Part shown: piece after piece, positions 22,383-33,232 of the stretch | How the letters are laid out: each line of letters begins with the position of its first letter | Position numbering within the stretch: position 1 is the first letter of the stretch | Assembly (NCBI RefSeq): GCF_019693445.1 | Contig: NZ_JAHRBL010000001.1 | Span: 558,001-622,000, forward strand | Length of the DNA: 64,000 nt | Origin: Deinococcus aquaedulcis | GTDB taxonomy: Bacteria > Deinococcota > Deinococci > Deinococcales > Deinococcaceae | Direction: 5' to 3' | The notes under the pieces: generated by a model | The model's input: the letters and a program-made list of their open reading frames with translations, nothing else | Told to the model about the DNA's origin: nothing | Databases searched by the model: none | Made by a program: the position numbers and the translations under genes

Positions 22383-23456
22383 TTACCCCGCCAGCCCCAG
22401 CTGCTCGTTCAGCCGCCGTGCAAAGCGGTCGGTGCCGTTTCTGGCGTCAAAGCGGGCAGCCAGGGCCTGCGCCTCACGGGTGAAGTGGCTGGCCAGCATC
22501 TCGGGGCGGTAGGTCCGGTCCTCGCGGAAGAGGGCAAAGGTGCGCGGCAGGAGCAGGGTCTGGGGGCCACGGCCTTCGAGCGCCCGCCACAGGGCCGCGC
22601 TCGCGCCCAGAAAGCTCAGGAGGTCCAGCGGCGAGCGGATGCCCAGCGCCAGGTCAAGATGTTCGGCCCAGACGGTCAGGGCGCTGTCCAGTTCCCCCAC
22701 CGCCACGAGGTAGGTGATGTGGTGGGCGATGGTCTGGATGAAGTTGCGGTCCAGGCGGGCCAGCCGCAGGCCCTCGTCGTGGGCGGCCCTGGCGTCGTCC
22801 TGCTGACCAAGGCGCAAGAGCGGCTGCAGGAGGTTAGCGTGCGTCACGGTGGGCACATCGTGGCAGCTCATGCCCTGCTCAATGATCTCGCGGCCCAGCT
22901 TCACGGCGGCGGCGGGGTTGCCGCGTTCGGTGTAGTAGTCCATCAGCTTGTTCTGCTCGCAGGCGGGGCAGTCGCTCAGGGGATCGCGGGGCAGGGCCCG
23001 CCACGCCAGAAAGGCCCGCTGCGCCTCTGCCCGGTCGCCCACATGGGTGGCCACGTTCAGGCGGTGATAGGCGGCGTAGTGCGCACCCGAACCGAAGGCC
23101 TGTGCGCGCCGCTCGAAGTCGGCCTGCAGCTTGGCCAGCTGCGACAGAGAAAATTCCGGGTTGTCCAGGCTGCCGTTCAGAATCCACTTGTACATCCACA
23201 TCATCTGGTAGCCGTGGTGGCCGAACTCAGCGGGGTGGCGGTCAAAGGTGCCCAGCAGCCACGCAAAATGAATCAGCGCCCGGTCGGGAAAGCCGCTGAA
23301 GGTGGCGGCGCGCACCAGCGCCGTGCGGGCACGGAACCCCGCCTCGCGGTCCCGCTGGCTGTCCGCCAGCCGCGCGGCCTGCGTCAGAAAGCCCAGCGCG
23401 CCTTCCTCTGAATCCTGCGCTCCGGCCAGTGCCATCAGTTCGTCTACAGTGTTCAT
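22383..23456 (-). CDS. helical-repeat (TPR-like) protein next to the HSP90-family gene
   Basis: I do not recognise a named family. The 357-residue product is predicted all-helical with TPR-like helix pairs, for example in GFRARTALVRAATFSGFPDRALIHF and AAAVKLGREIIEQG, and has two CxxC-like Cys (CPACEQ, residue ~165). It lacks a signal peptide and catalytic motifs. It lies downstream of an HSP90-family gene in the same orientation, and TPR proteins are known Hsp90 partners in eukaryotes, so a co-chaperone role is a reasonable inference. It has its own GAGGAA ribosome site and a leader hairpin (23472-23512). Confidence 0.65.
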   Translation of the reverse strand: MNTVDELMALAGAQDSEEGALGFLTQAARLADSQRDREAGFRARTALVRAATFSGFPDRALIHFAWLLGTFDRHPAEFGHHGYQMMWMYKWILNGSLDNPEFSLSQLAKLQADFERRAQAFGSGAHYAAYHRLNVATHVGDRAEAQRAFLAWRALPRDPLSDCPACEQNKLMDYYTERGNPAAAVKLGREIIEQGMSCHDVPTVTHANLLQPLLRLGQQDDARAAHDEGLRLARLDRNFIQTIAHHITYLVAVGELDSALTVWAEHLDLALGIRSPLDLLSFLGASAALWRALEGRGPQTLLLPRTFALFREDRTYRPEMLASHFTREAQALAARFDARNGTDRFARRLNEQLGLAG

Positions 23457-23471
23457 GGTGTTCCTCTGCGG

Positions 23472-23512
23472 GGCAGAAGGCGGTTTGGGCCACCGGCCTT
23501 CAGCCTTCTGCC
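23472..23512. promoter_or_regulatory. 10-bp hairpin in the leader of the TPR-like gene
   Basis: GGCAGAAGGC (23472-23481) pairs perfectly with GCCTTCTGCC (23503-23512), ending 15 nt before the start codon at 23456. It could limit ribosome access or act as an intercistronic structure. Confidence 0.5.
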
Positions 23513-23538
23513 ATCCGCCTCACAGCTGTATTCCGTTC

Positions 23539-23571
23539 CGTTGAGGGGAGGGAAGTATCCCCCCTCAACTC
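23539..23571. other. hairpin in the HSP90/TPR spacer
   Basis: GTTGAGGGG pairs with CCCCTCAAC around a purine-rich loop. Possible processing or termination structure. Confidence 0.35.
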
Positions 23572-23613
23572 CACTCCAACCGCTGTCTGTCGCGGTCACT
23601 CGCTCCGCTCGCC

Positions 23614-23650
23614 CCACATGACCTGAAGGTGAAGCCTCCAGGTCATGTGG
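23614..23650. terminator. 12-bp hairpin after the HSP90-family gene
   Basis: CCACATGACCTG (23614-23625) pairs perfectly with CAGGTCATGTGG (23639-23650), 9 nt past the stop at 23660. It has no T run, so it may be a processing or partial termination site between the two genes. Confidence 0.55.
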
Positions 23651-23659
23651 TTACCGCTA

Positions 23660-25465
23660 TCAGTTCAGGGTGTCCAGCCGCGTCGCCCGCAGGCCCCAGC
23701 GCATCATGTCCGACAGGCCGCCCGTCAGTAGCGCGAGTTCCTCGGCGCGCAGGGGGTGGTGGCCCAGCAGGTGCGCCTGGACATACATCATCTGCACCAG
23801 GCGAGCGAACACCGCCCCGTCGTCCACATGCAGCAGTTCCTGAACAAGGCTGTGGCCCAGGTTGAGGTGCAGGCGCGAGACGCGCACCTCCTCGTACTCG
23901 GCGGCGTAATCGGCCAGAAACTCAGAGAACACCTCGTCCGAAACCTCCTGTGCGGCTTCAATGTCGTCCAGCAGGCGGCGCTCGCTCGTCACGATCAGCA
24001 GGGCGGGCAGCTCGGCGGGCTCAAAGCGCTTCACGCTGACCTCGCAGCCCAGGCCCGAGAGCGCCGCGTTGGCCCGCGCCAGCACGCCCTCCAGGCCGCC
24101 CGCCGCCACGTCTTCCAGCGACAGGGCGTAGGTCTGGGCGTCCACCTCTTCCAGTTCGCGCCCGAACAACCGGGCGTACTGCCGCAGCAGCGGCACGTCG
24201 TAGGTGTACACCGCGTTCACGACGCTGTGCCCGTAGGCGCTCGCCACCTGCGCGATCTGGCGGAACTGGTCGAGGTCGGTGACCATCCGCAGGGTCGGAG
24301 AGTGCCGCGCGTACTCGCCCAGCTTCATGCGCCCGGTGGAGGTCTCCAGGCTGAACTCGGGGGCCAGCAGCCGGAAAAAGTCGTCGTCCTCGGTGGCCAG
24401 GGCCTTGAGCGGCAGGTGGTGCAGCGAGATCAGGGCGTCCAGCCGCTTGGGGTCCTGCTGGGCCAGTTCCTCGATGTACCCGCGCAGGCCGGCGTTCAGG
24501 GCTTCGCGGGCGGCCTTCAGGGCGTCGTCTTCATAGAACGATTCGCGCGAGGCGGTGGGGTGCAGCCCATCCACGTTCAGCAGGCAACGCACGAAAAAGG
24601 CCCACTCGGGCAGCAGGTTGCTCAGATCATGGCCCAGCAGCATCCGCTTGAGGTACACCGAATGCCACTGCCGTGAAGAGCGCTGGGTGGCGTGGGGCAG
24701 CACCAGGGCCACGCCCAGCAGCCCGCCCGCTTCGCTGCGCAGCGGCACGGCGTCCAGCGCCTGCACCCCCAGTTCCTCGCGGGCGTAGGCCAGCACCTCG
24801 TCGCGCTTGCTCGTATCGCCCGCCGCGTAGGCCAGCCACGGCGGCATCACGGCGTTCACATGGGCGTACTGTTCGCCGTCCGTGACGTGAATGGGGTAGG
24901 GCAGGATGCGGCCGTAATTCTCCAGCGCCCCGCGCAGTTCGTCGTACTCGAAATAGAAGTCGGTGTCCTCGCGCGCCCGCAGGCGAACGGTGGTGCCGAT
25001 GTCGGCCCCGTGGTCGCCTGGCAGCACCTCCAGCGTGTAGGTACCGTCAGCCTGGGCCAGCCAGCGCACGGCGGGGCCACCCGAGGCGCTTTTCGTCACC
25101 AGTTCAATCTCGCCGCTCACCATGAAGCACGACAGCAGGCCGATGCCGAACTGCCCCAGAAAGGTGTCGCGCGCCTCGTCAATCCGCTTGGACGAGCGCC
25201 CGATGGTGGCGAGGAACTCGTGGACCTCGCTTTCCGACAGGCCCACCCCGTTGTCACGGAATTCCAGCCGGGGCAGCTCGCCGTCCCCGCGCAGCAGCCG
25301 GGCCTCGATCAGCGGCTCGAAGTCGCCGTGGCGGGCCCGCCGCGCGGTGATCGCGTCCACCCCGTTTTGCAGCAATTCGCGCACGAACACGCTGGGGTCT
25401 GAATACAGGTGGTTCGACAGCAGGTCAATGATGCCCCGCAGATCCACTTTGAAGGCGTGTTCCAT
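23660..25465 (-). CDS. HSP90-family ATPase (HtpG-like)
   Basis: An ATP-dependent chaperone of the HtpG group, 601 residues. GHKL ATPase motifs are clear: the Glu and Asn of RELLQNGVDAITARRA, FRDNGVGLSESEV, and GQFGIGLLSCFMV. A middle domain carries the catalytic-loop Arg region (HPTASRESFYEDDAL), and a shortened C-terminal dimerisation part follows. The C-terminus ends LDTLN, without the MEEVD tail used by eukaryotic TPR co-chaperones. The ATG at 25465 is supported by TAGAAT exactly 7 nt upstream; the open frame runs another 200 codons but crosses the divergent methyltransferase start. It is divergent enough that it may be the HSP90-family group distinct from canonical HtpG. Confidence 0.92.
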   Translation of the reverse strand: MEHAFKVDLRGIIDLLSNHLYSDPSVFVRELLQNGVDAITARRARHGDFEPLIEARLLRGDGELPRLEFRDNGVGLSESEVHEFLATIGRSSKRIDEARDTFLGQFGIGLLSCFMVSGEIELVTKSASGGPAVRWLAQADGTYTLEVLPGDHGADIGTTVRLRAREDTDFYFEYDELRGALENYGRILPYPIHVTDGEQYAHVNAVMPPWLAYAAGDTSKRDEVLAYAREELGVQALDAVPLRSEAGGLLGVALVLPHATQRSSRQWHSVYLKRMLLGHDLSNLLPEWAFFVRCLLNVDGLHPTASRESFYEDDALKAAREALNAGLRGYIEELAQQDPKRLDALISLHHLPLKALATEDDDFFRLLAPEFSLETSTGRMKLGEYARHSPTLRMVTDLDQFRQIAQVASAYGHSVVNAVYTYDVPLLRQYARLFGRELEEVDAQTYALSLEDVAAGGLEGVLARANAALSGLGCEVSVKRFEPAELPALLIVTSERRLLDDIEAAQEVSDEVFSEFLADYAAEYEEVRVSRLHLNLGHSLVQELLHVDDGAVFARLVQMMYVQAHLLGHHPLRAEELALLTGGLSDMMRWGLRATRLDTLN

Positions 25466-25478
25466 GCCGGGCATTCTA
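25463..25478 (-). promoter_or_regulatory. leaderless promoter of the HSP90-family gene
   Basis: TAGAAT (25478-25473), 7-nt gap, ATG (25465). Confidence 0.65.
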
Positions 25479-25570
25479 AAGACGGGCCCCCAGGGCTGGC
25501 ATACCGGTTTTGGCGCACCCCGGGCAAGGTCAAACGGCGCACCCCCGCGCCCATGTGCCACTCTGGGGGG

Positions 25571-26785
<1,215 letters not shown>

Positions 26786-26887
26786 GGGCCCGGGAACCTT
26801 TGCAGTCCCGGCCCCGTATCCTGTCTGTTGGCCTCCCCCTCAGTCCGTTTCGTGCTTCCGCTCTCCAGCCGCGCCCGGCCCGTTTGC

Positions 26888-26893
26888 TAGACT
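26888..26893 (+). promoter_or_regulatory. rpoD promoter, extended -10
   Basis: TAGACT preceded by TTTGC gives an extended TGN-type -10. No clear -35. It would give a leader of about 100 nt ending in GGAGG before rpoD, so rpoD is expressed from a leadered transcript. Confidence 0.5.
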
Positions 26894-26998
26894 GACGCGC
26901 TTTCCGCTGCTGGCCCCCCCCAGCCACCCTTTGCCGGGCCCAGGGGGGTCCGCGCATCCCACCGACTGTTCTCTATCCCCGCACCTGCAGGAGGCCGC

Positions 26999-28642
<1,644 letters not shown>

Positions 28643-28659
28643 GCCCTCACGTCCAAGCA

Positions 28660-28688
28660 CCCCGCTGCCCAGGGATCGGGCGGCGGGG
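28660..28688 (+). terminator. intrinsic terminator of rpoD
   Basis: CCCCGCTGCCC (28660-28670) pairs with GGGCGGCGGGG (28678-28688) with one mismatch, followed by TTGTTCTT. Confidence 0.8.
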
Positions 28689-28736
28689 TTGTTCTTGGGC
28701 TGGGCACATGCGGCGGCAGGGCGGGGCGCCAGGGCG

Positions 28737-28784
28737 TATTCTTGCGCCGTCATGCCAAGAGCCGTGCGGAAGCCACCGTGGTAA
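28737..28784 (+). promoter_or_regulatory. promoter and 10-codon upstream ORF of the DUF4129-MoxR-DUF58 operon
   Basis: TATTCT (28737-28742) is a good -10. The first ATG (28752) opens a 10-codon frame, MPRAVRKPPW, ending TAA at 28782-28784. The main gene's GTG candidate (28778) lies inside its last codons, so the small ORF and the operon could be translationally coupled. Confidence 0.45.
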
Positions 28785-30187
28785 GTGCCGCTGCTGCCAG
28801 CGCGCCGGGTCTGCGCCTGTCGCCCTACGGGGTGGCCCTGCTGCCGCTGTGTCTGGCCGGGGCGCTGCCGTGGTGGGTGGTGGCGGCGCTGGTGGCCCTG
28901 CTGGCCCTCGGGGTGCGGTGGCCGGTGTGGAGCCAGGGCCGGGTGCTGCTCACCCAGCTGGTGCTGGGGGTGTGGCTGCTCACCGCCGTGCCCGGCGCGC
29001 AGGGCCAGCCCGGGGCCATGATCGCCCTGGGCGCGCAGTATCTGCTGCTCAGCCTGCTGGGCTTCGCGCTGATCTGGGGGGTGAACACCCTGGAAGACGG
29101 GCAGCGGCGCGGGCTGCTGGCCCCACTGTTGACCGGGCTGATCTTTCCGCAGCCGCTGGTGCTGGTCGCGCTGGCGGGCGGGGCGCTGGCCCGGCCGGGG
29201 CGCCACACGGCGAGCGCGCCGCTGCCCGAACGCCGCGCGTGGTGGGGCCTGCTGGGCGGGGGGCTGCTGGGCGTGACCCTGCTGGCCGCCCTGCTGCCCC
29301 CCACGCCGCCCCTGTGGACGGCCATTCGCCTGCCCACGGAAACGCCGGGGCCGCGCGCCGCCGACCAAGTCCAGCCGACCTTCAGAGAGCAGGCCCAGCC
29401 GCCAGCGGGCGCGGGCGGGTCCACCGTCACGGAAGCGCCCACCGTCATGATGGATCTGGGGGAACTGGGGCTGCCGGGCGAACTGACCCTGCTGGGCGGC
29501 CTGCTGTGTCTGGTGGCTGCGTGGCGGGTGCTTCAGGGCCGGGCGCAGCGCCGGGGGCCCCCCCACCCGGCCGAAGTGGCCATGGTGCTGGGCCTCGTGG
29601 TGCTGGCGCTGGCGTGGTGGGTGGCGGGCGGCCTGCTGTTCCTGGGCAGTGGTGGGGGCGGCGGCCCGCCCGGGTCGCAGGGCCAGGAGGCACTGGAAGG
29701 CCTGGGGCGGGGCGTCTCCGAAGACGCGCAGGCGACCATGCGCCTGGTGGCCATCCCGGCGCTGATGAAGGTGCTGGTGTGGCTCACGGCCCTGTTGTTC
29801 CTGGGTGTAGGCCTCTGGCTGCTGCGCCTGAAGCTGCGTCCTGGCCCTGCGCTGCCCGCGGACCCCAATGAGGCAGAAGTCGGAGTGGCCGGGATCAGCC
29901 CGGCCGCGCCCCTGCACCGCGTGCGCCGCGCCTACCGCGAGGCGAGTGCCGCCCTGGCCGCCGCCGGGCTGGGCCGCGCCCCGGCCGAGACCCCCGCCAG
30001 TTACGCGGCGCGCCTGGGGGCCGCGCACCCGGCCCTGGCCGCTCCCCTGCACACCCTGACTGCCGCCTACGAGCCCGTGCGCTACGGCGGGCACCTCACC
30101 GATGACGACGCCAGCGCCGCCGAGGCCGCTGCCCGCACCATTCAGATCCTGGCCCCCACCCTACCCCCCCCCGAGGACACCCCATGA
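28778..30187 (+). CDS. membrane protein with C-terminal DUF4129-like domain
   Basis: The 469-residue product has about eight membrane segments in two clusters (residues ~15-150 and ~225-350), with a Pro/Thr-rich external segment between, and a soluble C-terminal helical domain (HRVRRAYREASAALAAAGLG, then AETPASYAARLG and LTAAYEPVRYGG) that matches DUF4129. Such proteins occur beside MoxR and DUF58 proteins, as here. The start is uncertain: GTG 28778 gives a hydrophobic N-terminus, while TTG 28742 is also in frame. The stop overlaps the MoxR start (ATGA). The transglutaminase partner often found in such operons is absent. Confidence 0.75.
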   Translation: MVSAAAASAPGLRLSPYGVALLPLCLAGALPWWVVAALVALLALGVRWPVWSQGRVLLTQLVLGVWLLTAVPGAQGQPGAMIALGAQYLLLSLLGFALIWGVNTLEDGQRRGLLAPLLTGLIFPQPLVLVALAGGALARPGRHTASAPLPERRAWWGLLGGGLLGVTLLAALLPPTPPLWTAIRLPTETPGPRAADQVQPTFREQAQPPAGAGGSTVTEAPTVMMDLGELGLPGELTLLGGLLCLVAAWRVLQGRAQRRGPPHPAEVAMVLGLVVLALAWWVAGGLLFLGSGGGGGPPGSQGQEALEGLGRGVSEDAQATMRLVAIPALMKVLVWLTALLFLGVGLWLLRLKLRPGPALPADPNEAEVGVAGISPAAPLHRVRRAYREASAALAAAGLGRAPAETPASYAARLGAAHPALAAPLHTLTAAYEPVRYGGHLTDDDASAAEAAARTIQILAPTLPPPEDTP

Positions 30188-31185
30188 CCCAGACCGCTGC
30201 CACCCCGGACTTCGCCCGTCTTGTTCTGCACAACGTCGCCCAGGTGCTGGTGGGCAAAGAAGACGTGACCCGGCTGGCCCTGGCCGGCATTCTGGCCGGC
30301 GGCCACGTGCTGCTTGAAGACGCCCCCGGTACTGGCAAGACCATGCTGGCGCGCGCCCTGGCCCTCAGCCTGGGGCTGGGCTTTCGCCGCGTGCAGTTCA
30401 CCCCGGACCTGCTGCCCAGCGACGTGACCGGCGTGAGTGTCTACCGCCCCGCCACAGGCGAGTTCGAGTTCGTGCCGGGCCCCATCTTCACGGGCCTGCT
30501 GCTGGCCGACGAGATCAACCGCGCCACCCCCAAGACCCAGGCCGCGCTGCTGGAGGCGATGGGCGAGGGGCAGGTAACCGAATCTGGCGTGACCCACCCG
30601 CTGCCCCGGCCCTTCGTGGTGATCGCCACCCAGAACCCGGTGGAGCACGAGGGCACCTACCGCCTGCCCGAAGCGCAGCTGGACCGCTTTCTGCTGCGCC
30701 TGTCGGTGGGGTATCCCACCGTGGAGGAAGAGGTGCGGATGCTGGGCCGCCTGCAGGGCGAGCACCCCATTGCGGCGCTGGGGGCGGTGGTGACCCCGGC
30801 CGACCTGCTGGCGGCGCAGCGGGCAGTGCGCGGCGTGTACGTTTCGGAAGCGGTGCAGGGGTATATCGCCCGCCTCAGCGCGGCCACCCGCGCCCACCCC
30901 CATGTGGCGCTGGGCGGCGGCCCCCGCGCCAGCCTCGCCCTGCAGGGGTCGGCCCAGGCGCTGGCGTGGCTGTCTGGGCGCGCCTTCGTCACCCCCGATG
31001 ACGTGCAGCGCGTGGCCGGCGCGGTCCTGGCCCACCGCCTGAGCCTGAAGATTGAAGCCCGGCTGCAGGGCCAGCCTGCCGAGGCCATCGTGCAGGAGGT
31101 GCTGGCCCGCGAGCCGGTGCCGGCTGAAACGGCGTCTGCTGGGGCAGCGCCCGCCCCGGCGGCGGTGGGGGCAGGTGCCCGGTGA
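30184..31185 (+). CDS. MoxR-family AAA+ ATPase
   Basis: A 333-residue AAA+ ATPase. It has Walker A (EDAPGTGKTMLARAL), Walker B (LLADEINRATPKTQAALLEAM), sensor 1 in VIATQNPVEHEGTY and the arginine-finger/sensor 2 region (EAQLDRFLLRL). MoxR ATPases act as chaperone-like assembly factors, often with DUF58 and VWA partners. It begins with ATGA at the preceding stop and is followed 43 nt later by the DUF58 gene, so the three form one operon. The C-terminus is Ala/Pro-rich. Confidence 0.93.
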   Translation: MTQTAATPDFARLVLHNVAQVLVGKEDVTRLALAGILAGGHVLLEDAPGTGKTMLARALALSLGLGFRRVQFTPDLLPSDVTGVSVYRPATGEFEFVPGPIFTGLLLADEINRATPKTQAALLEAMGEGQVTESGVTHPLPRPFVVIATQNPVEHEGTYRLPEAQLDRFLLRLSVGYPTVEEEVRMLGRLQGEHPIAALGAVVTPADLLAAQRAVRGVYVSEAVQGYIARLSAATRAHPHVALGGGPRASLALQGSAQALAWLSGRAFVTPDDVQRVAGAVLAHRLSLKIEARLQGQPAEAIVQEVLAREPVPAETASAGAAPAPAAVGAGAR

Positions 31186-31228
31186 CCGGGCCCGTGGCTG
31201 ACGCCAGCGCCACTGCTGCAGGGACCCC

Positions 31229-32353
31229 ATGAACCCGCTGCTGGCCGCCCTGTTGTACCTGGGGCTGGTGGGGCTGGTCACGCTGGGTCTGTGGGCCCTG
31301 TCGCGCCGCCCGCCCGCCGTCACCCTCACGCGCACGCTGCCCGAAGCCGCGTTTGAGGGCCAGAGTGTGCCCCTGACCGTGGCGCTGCGGGTGCGCAGCC
31401 GCCGCCCATTGCGGGTGCGGGTCAGCGACCCTGCCCCGGGCGCTGTGGTGCCCACCGAACCGCTGGTGGTGGGCGGCCTGCACCTGGGCGAAACGGTGCA
31501 CGACTGGCACACCCGGGTGCAGCTCAACCGCCGGGGGGTCTTTTCGTGGCCAGGCGCCACCCTGCACTGGGCCGATCCACTGGGCCTGTTCTGGCGCAGC
31601 ATGCCCTTGGCTGGCCCCGAGACTGCCCTGGAGGTCTTTCCCGGCACCCACGGCCTGCGCCTGCCCGAGGTGCTGCGCCCCCTGCTGAGTGAAGGAGAAC
31701 TGAGCCGCAGCCTGGGGCTGGATGACCCCATCAGTCTGCGTGGGGCGCGCGCGTATGTGCCCGGCGATCCCCCAGGGCGGGTGCACTGGCGCCTGTCGGC
31801 CCGCACCGGCGCGCTGACCGTGCGCGAACTGGAGCGCACCGCCGCCAGCAGCCTCACCGTGTTTGTCGACACCAGTGGGGGCGGGGATGTCTTTGCCGAC
31901 AGCGCCGCGCGGCTGGGGGCCAGCCTGGTGCAGGCCGCGCTGGACCTGAACCTGCCGGTGGCCGTGGCGACGGGCCCAGAACCGACGCCGATGGGCCGGG
32001 GCCCCGGCGCCCTGCGCGCGGCCCTGGGCCAGCTGGCCCGTCTGGCCTCCACCCGGGCGGTGCCCGCGCTGCCGCCCGTGCGGGCCGGGGGCAACCTGAT
32101 CATCCTGAGTGCGGGTGCAGGGCCCGAACTGGTCGAGCAGGCCCTGCGCGCCCGCGCCACCGCCAGCCGCGTGAGCATCGTGGCCATTCCCGAGGGCTTT
32201 TATCTGGAACCCGGCGAGCAGCCCCGGCGCCAGTGGAGTGCCCCGCCTGACACCGTGCGCGACCTGGAACGGCGCGCGGCGGCGCTCTCTGGCCTGGGGG
32301 TGCTGGTGTACGTGCTGCGCGGCAACCAGAGCGTGCTACACCTGAGCGCGTAA
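31229..32353 (+). CDS. DUF58-family protein
   Basis: The 374-residue product has an N-terminal hydrophobic hairpin (LLAALLYLGLVGLVTLGLW), a beta-rich segment and the DUF58 signature DPISLRGARAYVPGDPPGRV followed by HWRLSARTGALTVREL. Its C-terminal half is a VWA-like alpha/beta fold (SSLTVFVDTSGGGDVF, with the metal-site Asp-x-Ser replaced by Asp-Thr-Ser). It is the usual partner of MoxR. Activity unknown; a role in assembling or activating envelope complexes is the family hypothesis. Confidence 0.88.
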   Translation: MNPLLAALLYLGLVGLVTLGLWALSRRPPAVTLTRTLPEAAFEGQSVPLTVALRVRSRRPLRVRVSDPAPGAVVPTEPLVVGGLHLGETVHDWHTRVQLNRRGVFSWPGATLHWADPLGLFWRSMPLAGPETALEVFPGTHGLRLPEVLRPLLSEGELSRSLGLDDPISLRGARAYVPGDPPGRVHWRLSARTGALTVRELERTAASSLTVFVDTSGGGDVFADSAARLGASLVQAALDLNLPVAVATGPEPTPMGRGPGALRAALGQLARLASTRAVPALPPVRAGGNLIILSAGAGPELVEQALRARATASRVSIVAIPEGFYLEPGEQPRRQWSAPPDTVRDLERRAAALSGLGVLVYVLRGNQSVLHLSA

Positions 32354-32404
32354 CCCGGGCGCGTGCATGAAGAAGCTGTTCAGGTGCGCCGCGCGGCCCA
32401 GCGG

Positions 32405-32419
32405 TAGCGTACAGCCATG
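32405..32419 (+). promoter_or_regulatory. leaderless promoter of the 93-residue gene
   Basis: TAGCGT (32405-32410), 6-nt gap, ATG (32417). Confidence 0.6.
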
Positions 32420-32698
32420 ACCAAGCACGATGATCAGACCCCCACGCCGTCCGCGCAGCCCCAGGCCGAGGGCACCGTGCGCCACGAGAACGAGATCAGC
32501 AATGTGGACCTGCAGTTCATGGGCCGCCCCAGCGCCGAAGCCGAGATTGAGGCGGCGGTGGACCAGGAGAACAAGTCGCCTGGCCAGTACCGCCGCGAGG
32601 GGCTGGACAAGCAGGACATCGCCAGCCACCAGAGCATGGACGCCAGCGACCCGCCCAGCACCAACATGGGCGACGCCACCAGTGGCCGCGAGGACTGA
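32417..32698 (+). CDS. small hydrophilic acidic protein
   Basis: Unrecognised product of 93 residues, rich in Asp, Glu, Gln, Ser and Pro, with no hydrophobic core and no Cys. It is probably disordered. It contains NEISNVDLQFMGRPSAEAEI as its only conserved-looking segment. The leaderless promoter and a terminator hairpin at 32701-32724 make it an independent unit. Its composition recalls the other acidic protein at 62552-63067. Function unknown. Confidence 0.7.
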   Translation: MTKHDDQTPTPSAQPQAEGTVRHENEISNVDLQFMGRPSAEAEIEAAVDQENKSPGQYRREGLDKQDIASHQSMDASDPPSTNMGDATSGRED

Positions 32699-32700
32699 GC

Positions 32701-32724
32701 CACCAGCCTCTTCGGCTGGGTGGG
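32701..32724 (+). terminator. hairpin after the small acidic gene
   Basis: CCACCAGCC pairs with GGCTGGGTGG (one bulge) directly after the stop. Confidence 0.55.
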
Positions 32725-32749
32725 GCCTTCCTGCCCGGCCTCCTACGCC

Positions 32750-33166
32750 ATGAGCGAGTTCGATGAACTGCAGGCGGTGATCCGCCGCTGCGCTGCCCAG
32801 CGGCAGGCCGAGCAGCGGGCCTGCGAAGCGTTCCTGAACGCGCTGTACCACGCTCTGCGCACCGCCAGCGGCCCGGGACTGCCGCTGAACAACGTGACCC
32901 TGGACTTCACCACCGATCCCACCGTACGCCTGCGTCCGCCGCCCAGCGGCAGCTTTCATGCCGCGTGGCTGCGCCTGGGCCTGTGCGAGGTGTTGGTGCG
33001 GGTCCGCTGGGTGGCCGGGGCCTTTCAGGGCGAGTACGGCCAGAGCGGCGTGTTCCGCGTGGAGCAGGACACCGAGGACGCCTTGCTTAGCCTTGCCCGC
33101 CAGCTGCTGCGTGATGTCACGGTGACTTACGGTGGCCTGCCCGCTGTCGAGAGCCACCTGAACTGA
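32750..33166 (+). CDS. uncharacterised protein, 138 residues
   Basis: Not recognised. The ATG at 32750 gives MSEFDELQAVIRRCAAQRQAEQ, a helical N-terminus, followed by a beta-rich half (NNVTLDFTTDPTVRLRPPP; AAWLRLGLCEVLVRVRWV) and a C-terminal helix ending VTVTYGGLPAVESHLN. No signal peptide. It looks like a small cytoplasmic alpha/beta protein. The only clear context is a strong bidirectional hairpin just downstream. Confidence 0.65.
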   Translation: MSEFDELQAVIRRCAAQRQAEQRACEAFLNALYHALRTASGPGLPLNNVTLDFTTDPTVRLRPPPSGSFHAAWLRLGLCEVLVRVRWVAGAFQGEYGQSGVFRVEQDTEDALLSLARQLLRDVTVTYGGLPAVESHLN

Positions 33167-33175
33167 AAGAGAACT

Positions 33176-33211
33176 GCGGCGCCGCCTTCCCAGCCAGGAA
33201 GGCGGCGCCGC
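33176..33211. terminator. perfect 15-bp bidirectional terminator
   Basis: GCGGCGCCGCCTTCC (33176-33190) and GGAAGGCGGCGCCGC (33197-33211) form a perfect 15-bp stem with a 6-nt loop. It separates the convergent 138-residue gene and the ABC permease gene and probably serves both. Confidence 0.8.
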
Positions 33212-33232
33212 GTGTTGACCTGTGGTTGTGGC

